Source of the DNA: Oscillospiraceae bacterium
Lineage (GTDB): Bacteria; Bacillota_A; Clostridia; Oscillospirales; Oscillospiraceae
Reading direction: 5' to 3'
Assembly (NCBI GenBank): GCA_021771675.1
Contig: JAETOP010000096.1
Location: 1 to 14,578, forward strand
Length of the DNA: 14,578 nt
Under the pieces are notes generated by a model, which did no database searches, had not been told where the DNA came from, and was given only the letters and a program-made list of their open reading frames with translations. This document shows positions 6,290-12,974 of this stretch, piece after piece (the stretch's first letter is position 1; each line of letters starts with the position of its first letter). Position numbers and translations under genes: made by a program.

Positions 6290-9200
6290 TTACGCTTGAT
6301 AGTCAACAGTCACGGTTCCGTTACCAGAAACAGCGTCAATGGTAAAGGTAATGGCAAAACCATTGTCGGTGGGGGTGTTAGCAACAGCGCCGGTTTTGGT
6401 GACAGTCACATCGGAATCACCAGTGACCTTGGTTCCGTTAGTGTAGGGAGTCCAACCAGTATTAGTCTCGGTGAAGGTCACAGTGACAGTATCGCCAACC
6501 TTCACCTTAGCGCTGGTCTTATCAAGAGCGGCACCCGTGCGGCCGCTCAGAGCAGAACCCATGGCAAAGGTCACATCGAAAGCGATCTTCTTCGCGGTGA
6601 AGCTGACCTGGGCCTGGCCTCCGGCCACAAACTTGACCATCTCAGAACCATTCACAGCCTCGTAGTCAGAGCCATTTGCCAGCTTGGTCAGGTCAGGAGT
6701 GATGGTGGCCCAGCCGCCAACAGCCTCGCTGGCCTTAACATTCTTGACATACTGAACTCTCTGGTTGTCATCAGTGGTGATGGTCACCAGAATGTCCATG
6801 GTTTCCTCGGGAATCTGAGTAGCGTTGGCAACCACGGAGTAGACACGTCTGACCTTGCTGATGGTGTAGGTGTAGCTGCCGTTGTCCTGCTTGGTCATGT
6901 CCACGCCGTCAACGGTGGGAGCGGTGGTGAACTCATAGTTAGCGGCGGGAGTGGCGGTGATGACAACATCCTCGTCATCCTTGTCATAGGCAACACTGCT
7001 GCCATTGGCAACAGTAGAGCCATCGACCTTCACCACAGCATTGCTGGAAGTAACGCTCACGCCATAGGGAACAGCGGCGGCGGCAACTTCCTTGATGACC
7101 AGGGTCTGGACCAGGTAGTCCTTGATCACGGCGTAAATCTCGTCGTTGTCATCCACAGCGATGCTCTTATAGTCGATCTCAGAGATGTTGCCCTTCTTGT
7201 CGACGTAGAAGATATCAGCATCCTCATCCACGGTGATGGTGTAGTCGGGATTGTTGGGGTGATTCTTAGTATCCAGGATCACGGTGTACTCCTTGGAGAC
7301 CTTGTCAATACCCTCGACCTTAGTCACAGCGGTGGACTGCAGAATCTGCTCAACCAGACCAATATTGTCAAAGGAGTTGGTGTACTCACGCAGGGTGGTG
7401 ATGATGCCGTGCTTATCCGTGGCGTAGCTCTTGTACAGGCCATCCAGCTTGGCTGCCTTACCGGAGTTGCCGTGGGTGGCACCCAGCTGAACAGTAGTAC
7501 CGTCGGCCTTGCGGATCTTCACATCCTCAGCGACCTTCACGGTCTTCAGCTCGCCGTCGACAACAGCGCTGTACTCGAAGTAGTTGCCGTCATCGTCGTT
7601 GATCAGGTTGGAGACAGACTTGTTGGCCAGGAACAGGTACTTGCCGTTGTCATCCTCAACAGTCACGCCGGACTCGGGGAAGAGGAACATCACGGTGACC
7701 ATCTTGCCGTTCTTGCAATAGTAGTAAGCGTCGATCTCATGGTTAGAAGCAGAAGAAACACCGCTGACAGTGGGGGCGTTCTTGATGCCGGTGTAAGCGT
7801 TGTACTCGTCGTCAGTGGTGGTATTATCCTTCACCACGAACACAGTGGCGCTGTTAGCGGTGACAACAGTACCGTCAACGGTGATACCAGCCTTGTCGTT
7901 GATCATGGAGAAGTCGTCTTCATTCTGCTTCACGACAGTGGTATTCACAGCCTTCAGGGTGTAGACGCCGTCCTCGTCCACCTTATAGGTGACGATGGTC
8001 TTGGTGTCGTTGGTGCCGTCGCCATCAGCGTCAACCATGGAAGTATAGTTCTTCGCGGTGGTGACGACCTTGGTGGTGCCGTCGGTGAACAGCAGCTCGG
8101 CCTTCTTGCCGACGAAGGTGCTCTTCTGAGCGGCATCCAGAACCAGAGCGTAATCGCTGGACAGGAACTCGTCTTCCTCGACGTAGATCATGTAGCCATA
8201 GGCATCCAGATAAACGACATAGTCGTTCTTCAGGGTAACATCGCCGATGGCCTCGCCGGCAACATGCTTGGAAGCCTTGTAGGTCTCGCCGTCGATGACC
8301 AGGGACTTCTGGGCATCCAGGTCTTCCTTGTCGTTCTCAGTGCGGGTCACAGTGCCGGAAACCTTCTCGGCCACGGCCAGGGACATGACTTCCTCAGCGG
8401 ACTGAGAATAGGTGTACAGAACGTAAGCGTCGTCCTCGAACTCCTCGTCGGTGGTGAATTCCACATTTCCGGTAACATTGTCGGGACGGGTCTTGTCAGC
8501 AATCTGAGCAGCGCCAACAGGAGCCTCGGTAGCAACCACAACGTAAGCGTCCTTGTTGCCCTTGGCGGCCACAGACTTGACGACAGTACCGACGAAGGTG
8601 TTGATCTCGGTGATGATGACAGAATCGTCGTTCTTGTCATAGAAGACCTCGGTCAGAACGCCGTTACCGCCGTACTTGTTGTTGTCATCACCCTTCTTAA
8701 TAGCAACGGGGGTCTGAGAAGCGTCCTCAACGCCGTCCACATAGACCTCGACGTCAGCCTTGGCAATGGAGCTGCCCAGGCCCAGGTCCTTGTAGATGTC
8801 GCCGACCTCCACCTTCTTGGTGTAAGAAGCGTCGGGAGTATGGGTGTAGGTGCCGATCTTCTCAGCCTTCAGCTTCCACTCGTTGGCGGGACGGGCAAAA
8901 TCATCGGTGGCATCGTCGTCCAGCTTCAGGTCGCTGAAATACTGCTCAGCAAACTGGATGAAGCCGTCCTTCGCGCCGATGTTGCCGTCGCGCTTGCTGC
9001 CGGTATCCCACTCCACGGGCTTGGCATCAGAGCCAGCCACAGTCACGACAGCGCCGCTGACGTTGACAGTGGTCTTGGCGCTGTACTCGACCATGGTAGC
9101 GGTCATGGTGTTCAGCGCATACAGGCAGGCCTCTTCACGGGTCACAGCATTGGTGCCGATGAAGTCGCCGACCAGATCGTCGTCCAGGCCGATGGACAGA

Positions 9201-9685
9201 GCCTGCTTGGCAACCTGGATGGACCAGTTGTCGCCAACATAACCCTCGATAGAGGCGTCATAGCCCAGAGCGCCCAGCAGCATCTTCATGAACGCATAGC
9301 TGGTCAGGGTGCCGGCGGGACGGAAGGTGCCGTCAGCGTAGCCGGAGATGATGCCCTTCTGCTGGCAGTAAGCGATGTAGCCAGCAAAGGTGTGGTTGAC
9401 AGGGACATCCTTGTAGGGAGCCGTGTCGGCGGACAGGGCAGAGGCGGTGGTGGGGCCCAGGATCAGGTTGCAGATGATCTTGGCGGCAGCACCACGAGTC
9501 AGAGTGCCCTGGGGATTGAAGGAACCGTCGGCATAACCGTCGATGACCTTCACGGCGGACATCACGTCGACAGCTTCTTTGTAGTTGATCTTGCTGTTGT
9601 CGGTGAAGTCCTTGGCGCCGGCGCTGATGGTGACCAGGGACATGGTCATGACCAGAGCCAGAACCAGAGAAAGGAACTTCTTCAT
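6290..9685 (-). CDS. SLH-domain surface (S-layer-like) protein
   Basis: This is a secreted protein of 1131 residues that should attach to the cell wall through SLH domains. The ATG at 9685 follows AAGGAGG (9693-9699); the frame extends upstream to 9769, but that part is hydrophilic and precedes the signal peptide. Residues 1-25 (MKKFLSLVLALVMTMSLVTI, then SAGA) form a classic signal peptide. Three SLH-like repeats follow at about 26-80 (VIDGYADGSFNPQGTLTR), 95-150 (IISGYADGTFRPAGTLT) and 155-215 (NAVTREEACLYALN). The usual TRAE element reads TRGA, TSYA and TREE, so wall binding may be modified. The remaining 900 residues are acidic, Asp/Thr/Val-rich, beta-type and nearly cysteine-free, with no catalytic motif seen. 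The C-terminus resembles Ig-like or InlB-type surface repeats. It is a monocistronic gene with a long leader, and probably highly expressed, as its codon choice suggests. Confidence 0.9.
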   Translation of the reverse strand: MKKFLSLVLALVMTMSLVTISAGAKDFTDNSKINYKEAVDVMSAVKVIDGYADGSFNPQGTLTRGAAAKIICNLILGPTTASALSADTAPYKDVPVNHTFAGYIAYCQQKGIISGYADGTFRPAGTLTSYAFMKMLLGALGYDASIEGYVGDNWSIQVAKQALSIGLDDDLVGDFIGTNAVTREEACLYALNTMTATMVEYSAKTTVNVSGAVVTVAGSDAKPVEWDTGSKRDGNIGAKDGFIQFAEQYFSDLKLDDDATDDFARPANEWKLKAEKIGTYTHTPDASYTKKVEVGDIYKDLGLGSSIAKADVEVYVDGVEDASQTPVAIKKGDDNNKYGGNGVLTEVFYDKNDDSVIITEINTFVGTVVKSVAAKGNKDAYVVVATEAPVGAAQIADKTRPDNVTGNVEFTTDEEFEDDAYVLYTYSQSAEEVMSLAVAEKVSGTVTRTENDKEDLDAQKSLVIDGETYKASKHVAGEAIGDVTLKNDYVVYLDAYGYMIYVEEDEFLSSDYALVLDAAQKSTFVGKKAELLFTDGTTKVVTTAKNYTSMVDADGDGTNDTKTIVTYKVDEDGVYTLKAVNTTVVKQNEDDFSMINDKAGITVDGTVVTANSATVFVVKDNTTTDDEYNAYTGIKNAPTVSGVSSASNHEIDAYYYCKNGKMVTVMFLFPESGVTVEDDNGKYLFLANKSVSNLINDDDGNYFEYSAVVDGELKTVKVAEDVKIRKADGTTVQLGATHGNSGKAAKLDGLYKSYATDKHGIITTLREYTNSFDNIGLVEQILQSTAVTKVEGIDKVSKEYTVILDTKNHPNNPDYTITVDEDADIFYVDKKGNISEIDYKSIAVDDNDEIYAVIKDYLVQTLVIKEVAAAAVPYGVSVTSSNAVVKVDGSTVANGSSVAYDKDDEDVVITATPAANYEFTTAPTVDGVDMTKQDNGSYTYTISKVRRVYSVVANATQIPEETMDILVTITTDDNQRVQYVKNVKASEAVGGWATITPDLTKLANGSDYEAVNGSEMVKFVAGGQAQVSFTAKKIAFDVTFAMGSALSGRTGAALDKTSAKVKVGDTVTVTFTETNTGWTPYTNGTKVTGDSDVTVTKTGAVANTPTDNGFAITFTIDAVSGNGTVTVDYQA

Positions 9686-9958
9686 GGTTTTTCCTCCTTG
9701 TAGATTTCGGCGGTGAAGAGCCGCCTTATTTTTGCGGATGCCGTCCGGCCCGCCGTCTCCGGCGCACATACAGTGGCTAGCCGTACCCCGTATCTATTCC
9801 GGAGATGGCCTCCCGTTCAGCCTTCGCAGGTTCAATTTACCAACTCCGATTTTGTTTGTCTATAAATTCGCCGGAGTTGTAATTTGAATGATAAACGGGG
9901 CGTTTTTATGGTATTTTTGTGCAGAATGGTTGTAACAAATCCATGGGGGCACGCGGCG
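9686..9958 (-). promoter_or_regulatory. Regulatory and leader region of the surface-protein gene
   Basis: This 273-base gap separates the degenerate-recombinase gene from the surface-protein gene on the same strand. Read on the minus strand it contains, in order: the 16-bp motif at 9941-9926; a weak possible promoter overlapping it (TTACAA at 9935-9930, 16 bases, TACCAT at 9913-9908); an inverted repeat CAACTCCG/CGGAGTTG (plus 9841-9848 and 9872-9879); a stretch with a GCGA tetraloop hairpin; a GGCGG/CCGCC hairpin (9709-9713, 9721-9725); and the ribosome site. The long, structured leader fits regulation at the RNA level, but promoter strength is poor by consensus. Confidence 0.45.
9926..9941 (-). 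promoter_or_regulatory. 16-bp repeated motif, copy upstream of the surface-protein gene
   Basis: On the minus strand this reads GATTTGTTACAACCAT. It is identical to the plus-strand sequence at 11341-11356. The centre TTGT-T-ACAA is an odd-centred palindrome typical of a dimeric protein site. It lies 241 bases before the surface-protein start and 18 bases after the stop of the degenerate-recombinase gene. Exact 16-bp identity across 1.4 kb is very unlikely by chance. Function as an operator is inferred. Confidence 0.6.
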
Positions 9959-11224
9959 TCATGCCTCTTTTTTCAATATGTAGCGCTGGCGCTCCTGGGT
10001 GATCCGGCCGCTGGCCACCATTCTTTGCAGAATGGGACGGCACTGGCGGGGATCGATGCGCAGGATGCGGGCGATGTCCTGGCGGTATGCGAAGCCCTCT
10101 TTTGTCAAATACTCCAGAATGACCGCCTCCTGCCGCTCCGGCGGCACCACCGTGTCCCGCAGATAATACCGCGCCCCAACCTGTGTCAGCTTGCCCCGGC
10201 GCACCATCTGCTTCAGGCGGTTGTACGCCGTGGTCTTGGACACGCCCAGCAGCTCCATGACCTCGTTCCGGGTGATGGACTGCCGGCGGCGCAGGGCGGA
10301 GACGATCTGGTTCTCGCCGCCCACGCGGATATCGCAGTCCAGCCGCAGGTCCCGGAGCGTCACGTTGTCCAGGCCGCCCCGGATCAGCACCGCCCGGACC
10401 AGCTTGGACAGGCGGGTGCGGTCATAGGGCTGGCCGCTGCGGGGCGCGGTCAGGACAAAGGCGCCGGCGGGCCCGGCGGCCTTCAGGTTTTTCAAAATGC
10501 CGTACACGCCGCTGGTCAGGGCGATCTCCCGGTCCGGCAGGCAGAGCCGCTCGCCCTTCAGGTCCACCTGGTCCCACGTCAGGGCCACGATCTCCTCCAG
10601 CCGCAGGCCCAGCTGCCACGTCAGCCACAGTGTGAGCCCCGCCGGGGTGGTCTTTTCCGCCTGCAGCAGCTTCCAGAGGGCAAATTCGTCGATCTGGGCG
10701 GGCTCGTCCCGGTGGATGCGGGTGGAGACCTTTTTCTCCTCCAGGTGCGCGCCGAAGTGGAGGTTCAGCGCCGCGGCTTCCACGCCGGTGATGCGGGAGA
10801 CGTACTGCCAGTCGTGCTCCTCCAGCTGGCGCAGGATGAAGTCGTGGCGCAGATCGATCAGGCGGACGCCGGTCTGGTCCTCCCGGTCCAGCGCCGTGCG
10901 GGCCAGACGGGAGATGGACTCGGGCGTCAGGGGCTTCTGGTCCCGGTCCGACAGCACCACTACCTCGGAACGGCGGTTACGGCTGTCTCTCAAATCGGCC
11001 AGCCAATCTGCCAGTTCCTCTGAAATGGGCACGGACCGATCCGGCAGAAGGATCTGCTGGTCCAGAAAATCGATCTGCGCCCAGGTGAGGTGCTGGATCT
11101 CATCCCGCAGCAGCCCGGCCTGCCAGGCAAGGCGCAGAATGGCTCCCGCCGCGTTGTGAAAATTTTCTTTCAAAATTTGCTCCATGGCGCCCGCGTCCGG
11201 GCGGTTGACGACATATTCCTGCAT
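9959..11224 (-). CDS. Catalytically degenerate tandem tyrosine-recombinase-fold protein with two winged-helix-like modules, putative DNA-binding regulator
   Basis: This 421-residue protein is unlike an ordinary integrase. Residues 25-165 and 195-300 each resemble a tyrosine-recombinase catalytic fold (AGLLRDEIQHLTWAQID; LGLRLEEIVALTWDQVDL). The first copy has Leu39 where the first catalytic Arg belongs, with Arg40 shifted, and IDLR (123-126) instead of HxxR. The second keeps Arg208 but has RDLR (291-294). Neither copy shows the late His/Trp or the nucleophilic Tyr. The second copy breaks off after its box II and continues into two winged-helix-like units, about 304-357 (ITRNEVMELLGVSKTTAYNR) and 364-418 (RQDIARILRIDPRQCRPILQ). 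There is no N-terminal core-binding domain. GGAGG (11231-11235) precedes the ATG. Recombination activity is unlikely; DNA binding is likely. The host-like GC content and intact frame suggest a retained function. Confidence 0.75.
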   Translation of the reverse strand: MQEYVVNRPDAGAMEQILKENFHNAAGAILRLAWQAGLLRDEIQHLTWAQIDFLDQQILLPDRSVPISEELADWLADLRDSRNRRSEVVVLSDRDQKPLTPESISRLARTALDREDQTGVRLIDLRHDFILRQLEEHDWQYVSRITGVEAAALNLHFGAHLEEKKVSTRIHRDEPAQIDEFALWKLLQAEKTTPAGLTLWLTWQLGLRLEEIVALTWDQVDLKGERLCLPDREIALTSGVYGILKNLKAAGPAGAFVLTAPRSGQPYDRTRLSKLVRAVLIRGGLDNVTLRDLRLDCDIRVGGENQIVSALRRRQSITRNEVMELLGVSKTTAYNRLKQMVRRGKLTQVGARYYLRDTVVPPERQEAVILEYLTKEGFAYRQDIARILRIDPRQCRPILQRMVASGRITQERQRYILKKEA

Positions 11225-11340
11225 GACGTCCCTCCATCTTTGTTATAATCATGTATCACATAATTGACTTCCATCTTCTTCCTGCTCCTCCTGCTGTTTT
11301 CAGGATGCCTTCAGACAAAACAGGCAGAATTTCAGCCGTC

Positions 11341-11356
11341 GATTTGTTACAACCAT
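11341..11356 (+). promoter_or_regulatory. 16-bp repeated motif, copy upstream of the recombinase-fold gene
   Basis: GATTTGTTACAACCAT, identical to the minus-strand copy at 9926-9941 and in inverted orientation to it. It lies 117 bases before the start of the recombinase-fold gene and about 300 bases before the thiI promoter. An AT-rich tract follows it, as in the other copy. It would suit autoregulation by the neighbouring DNA-binding protein. Confidence 0.6.
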
Positions 11357-11387
11357 GGGATACATTTTCATTTTTCTTATAAAATCA

Positions 11388-11416
11388 TTGAAACCGTTGC
11401 GGCACAACGGTTTCAA
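11388..11416. repeat. Perfect 12-bp inverted repeat hairpin
   Basis: TTGAAACCGTTG (11388-11399) and CAACGGTTTCAA (11405-11416) form a perfect 12-bp stem with loop CGGCA. On the plus strand AGACTTTTAT follows; on the minus strand TGATTTTAT follows. It could therefore be a weak bidirectional terminator, but neither neighbouring gene ends here, since both are transcribed away from it. A protein-binding or recombination-site role is equally possible. Confidence 0.6.
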
Positions 11417-11526
11417 AGACTTTTATATTAAGAAAATACACCAATAGGTAACAAAAAGCAATATCACATAGAACGCTTTGTGTTCATACTGCCCACGGCA
11501 GGCTGTAAAAGAGGGGCGTAAAAATT

Positions 11527-11652
11527 ATGGAAAAGCCGGAACGCGCCGCCGTTGGGCGGCATTGGCGGCAGCAGCGGGACCGGCCCGGTCTCACCCGGGA
11601 GCAGTTCGCGGAGCGCCTTTTTGTAAAAATCAGGCTTTTCCTCCGGGCCTGA
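11527..11652 (+). CDS. Possible 41-residue XRE-like ORF, fragment or microprotein
   Basis: ATG at 11527, with GAGGGG (11512-11517) 9 bases upstream, opens a 41-codon frame ending TGA at 11650. The product is very basic. Residues 9-31 (GRHWRQQRDRPGLTREQFAE and on) look like the first helices of a Cro/CI-type helix-turn-helix domain, but the frame ends before the recognition helix would be complete. It may be a decayed regulator, a leader ORF for thiI, or chance in GC-rich DNA. The thiI -10 element overlaps its end. Confidence 0.3.
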   Translation: MEKPERAAVGRHWRQQRDRPGLTREQFAERLFVKIRLFLRA

Positions 11653-11655
11653 ATG

Positions 11656-11664
11656 TGATATCAT
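11656..11664 (+). promoter_or_regulatory. thiI: Extended -10 promoter element for thiI
   Basis: TGATATCAT carries the extended -10 pattern TG-n-TATxAT (TATCAT at 11659-11664), about 40 bases before the thiI start. The -35 position (around 11636-11641) is poor, as is usual for extended -10 promoters. GGAGGG at 11692-11697 is the ribosome site. Confidence 0.4.
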
Positions 11665-11704
11665 GCTTTCGTATATTGAACAACTTGGTTTGGAGGGATC
11701 TTCC

Positions 11705-12886
11705 ATGATAAACAACAACGAAATGCTGCTGCTGAAGCTGGGCGAGGTGGTTCTAAAGGGCCTGAACCGCAGATCCTTTGAGGATAAGCTGGTGTCCAAC
11801 GTCCGGCGGCGGCTGAAGAGCTGTGGCAGCTTCCAGGTCTATATCCGCCAGAGCACCATCTACGTGGAGCCCACCACGGAAAACTGCGACATGGAGGCAG
11901 CCTACGCCGCTGCCCGGCAGGTGTTCGGCATCGTGTCCATCGCCAGGGCCGTGCCCTGTGAGAAAACGGTGGAGGCTATCGTGGAGACCGCCAGCGCGTA
12001 TCTGGCCCCCGCCTTCGCCACCGCCAAGTCCTTTAAGGTGGAGAGCAAGCGGGCGGACAAGAACTTCCCCATGAATTCCATCCAGATCAGCCAGGCCGTG
12101 GGCGGCGATCTGGCGGAGCTGTTCCCCGGCGTGGCGGTGGACGTCCACCACCCGGACCTGACGGTGTATGTGGAGATCCGGGAGAAGTACGCCTACGTCC
12201 ACGCCCCCTCTCTGCCCGGTGCCGGCGGTCTGCCGGTGGGCATGGGCGGTCACGCCGTCAGCCTGCTCTCCGGCGGACTGGACAGCCCCGTGTCCTCCTG
12301 GATGATGGCCCGCCGGGGCGTGGAATTGGAAATGGTCCACTTCGTCTCTCCGCCCTACACCTCCCAGCAGGCCCAGGACAAGGTGCTGGAGCTGGCCCAT
12401 TTGCTGACGGCTTACTGCGGGCGGATGATTGTCCACATCGTGCCCTTCACCGAAATCCAGGAAGAAATTCGGAAAAACTGCCCGGAAGAATACTTCACCC
12501 TCATCATGCGGCGGTTCATGATGCGGCTTTCTGAGGCCGTGGCGAAAAAGGCCGGGGCCAAGGCCCTCATCACCGGCGAGTCCCTGGGCCAGGTGGCCAG
12601 CCAGACCATGATGGCCCTGGGCGTCACCGAGGACGTGACCACCATGCCCGTCCTGCGGCCCCTCATCGGCATGGACAAAGTGGAGATCATCCGCATCGCC
12701 CGGGAGATCGGGACCTATGAGACCTCCATCCTGCCCTACGAGGACTGCTGCACCGTGTTCACCCCCCGCCACCCCGCCACCCGGCCCAATCTGGAGGACG
12801 TGCGGAAAGCCGAGTCCGCCCTGGACGTGGACGCTCTGGTGTCCCGGGCCCTGGAGGGCGAGACCTGGGTGCGGGTGAAGCCGTAA
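11705..12886 (+). CDS. thiI: ThiI: tRNA 4-thiouridine synthetase / thiamine thiazole sulfurtransferase
   Basis: ThiI adenylates tRNA and inserts sulfur to make 4-thiouridine at position 8; in some organisms it also takes part in thiazole synthesis. From the ATG at 11705 it has 393 residues. I chose this start because GGAGGG lies 7 bases before it; the in-frame ATG at 11663 lacks such a site. Residues 1-60 (LLLKLGEVVLKGLNRRSFED) are the N-terminal ferredoxin-like domain and a THUMP domain follows to about 165. The PP-loop SGGLDSP is at 189-195, ITGESLGQVASQ is further on, and EDCCTVFTPRHPATRP lies near the C-terminus with Cys348 and Cys349. No rhodanese extension is present, as in Bacillus-type ThiI, so sulfur must come from a dedicated cysteine desulfurase. 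No desulfurase gene lies upstream in the window. cinA follows 88 bases later. Confidence 0.96.
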   Translation: MINNNEMLLLKLGEVVLKGLNRRSFEDKLVSNVRRRLKSCGSFQVYIRQSTIYVEPTTENCDMEAAYAAARQVFGIVSIARAVPCEKTVEAIVETASAYLAPAFATAKSFKVESKRADKNFPMNSIQISQAVGGDLAELFPGVAVDVHHPDLTVYVEIREKYAYVHAPSLPGAGGLPVGMGGHAVSLLSGGLDSPVSSWMMARRGVELEMVHFVSPPYTSQQAQDKVLELAHLLTAYCGRMIVHIVPFTEIQEEIRKNCPEEYFTLIMRRFMMRLSEAVAKKAGAKALITGESLGQVASQTMMALGVTEDVTTMPVLRPLIGMDKVEIIRIAREIGTYETSILPYEDCCTVFTPRHPATRPNLEDVRKAESALDVDALVSRALEGETWVRVKP

Positions 12887-12906
12887 AAAGAGGAAAGAGG
12901 TCGGAG

Positions 12907-12940
12907 CTTGGCGTGAAGATATGGATATCTTCGCGCCGAG
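12907..12940. repeat. Long hairpin between thiI and cinA
   Basis: A 15-bp stem with two G-T wobbles (12907-12921 with 12926-12940) closes on a TGGA loop. The arms contain GAAGATA and TATCTTC. No T tract follows, so it is not a standard terminator. It may be an mRNA stability or processing element in a thiI-cinA transcript. Confidence 0.6.
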
Positions 12941-12974
12941 ATCCCAAACTGTAATTTAGAAGAAGGTATTTTCT

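Larger units (their letters stand above)
11225..11704. other. 480-bp intergenic region between divergent genes
   Basis: This AT-rich stretch lies between the minus-strand recombinase-fold gene and thiI. It holds a second copy of the 16-bp motif (11341-11356), a 12-bp-stem hairpin (11388-11416), a possible 41-residue ORF (11527-11652) and the thiI promoter and ribosome site. A minus-strand -10-like TATAAC (11246-11241), without a good -35, is the best candidate promoter for the leftward gene. No tRNA or known RNA family was recognised. Confidence 0.5.

Noticed and set aside
6215..6293. 8-base direct repeat GATATTAC (6215-6222 and 6286-6293) as an attachment-site duplication
   Set aside because: It is short and AT-rich, both copies lie on the same side of the element, and no partner is seen at the left end. 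Chance is likely.
6284..9703. An uninterrupted 1139-codon frame on the plus strand, antisense to the whole surface-protein gene
   Set aside because: Its translation is a low-complexity Gly/Val/Leu/His/Asp mix with no signal or domain. It mirrors the opposite frame of a gene that avoids TTA, CTA and TCA codons, which removes antisense stops. The signal peptide and SLH domains are on the minus strand.
9775..9845. Cobalamin, c-di-AMP or c-di-GMP riboswitch call for the surface-protein leader
   Set aside because: Only isolated blocks match (for example GCCACTG and GAACGGG). The pairing partners and other invariant blocks of each family are absent, so it is reported only as a structured leader.
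9884..11023. 379-codon plus-strand frame opposite the recombinase-fold gene
   Set aside because: Its Gln/Leu/Gly-rich sequence has no recognisable domain. The minus-strand frame has a good ribosome site and clear fold motifs.
11753..12772. 339-codon minus-strand frame over thiI
   Set aside because: His/Gly-rich shadow product. ThiI on the plus strand is unambiguous.
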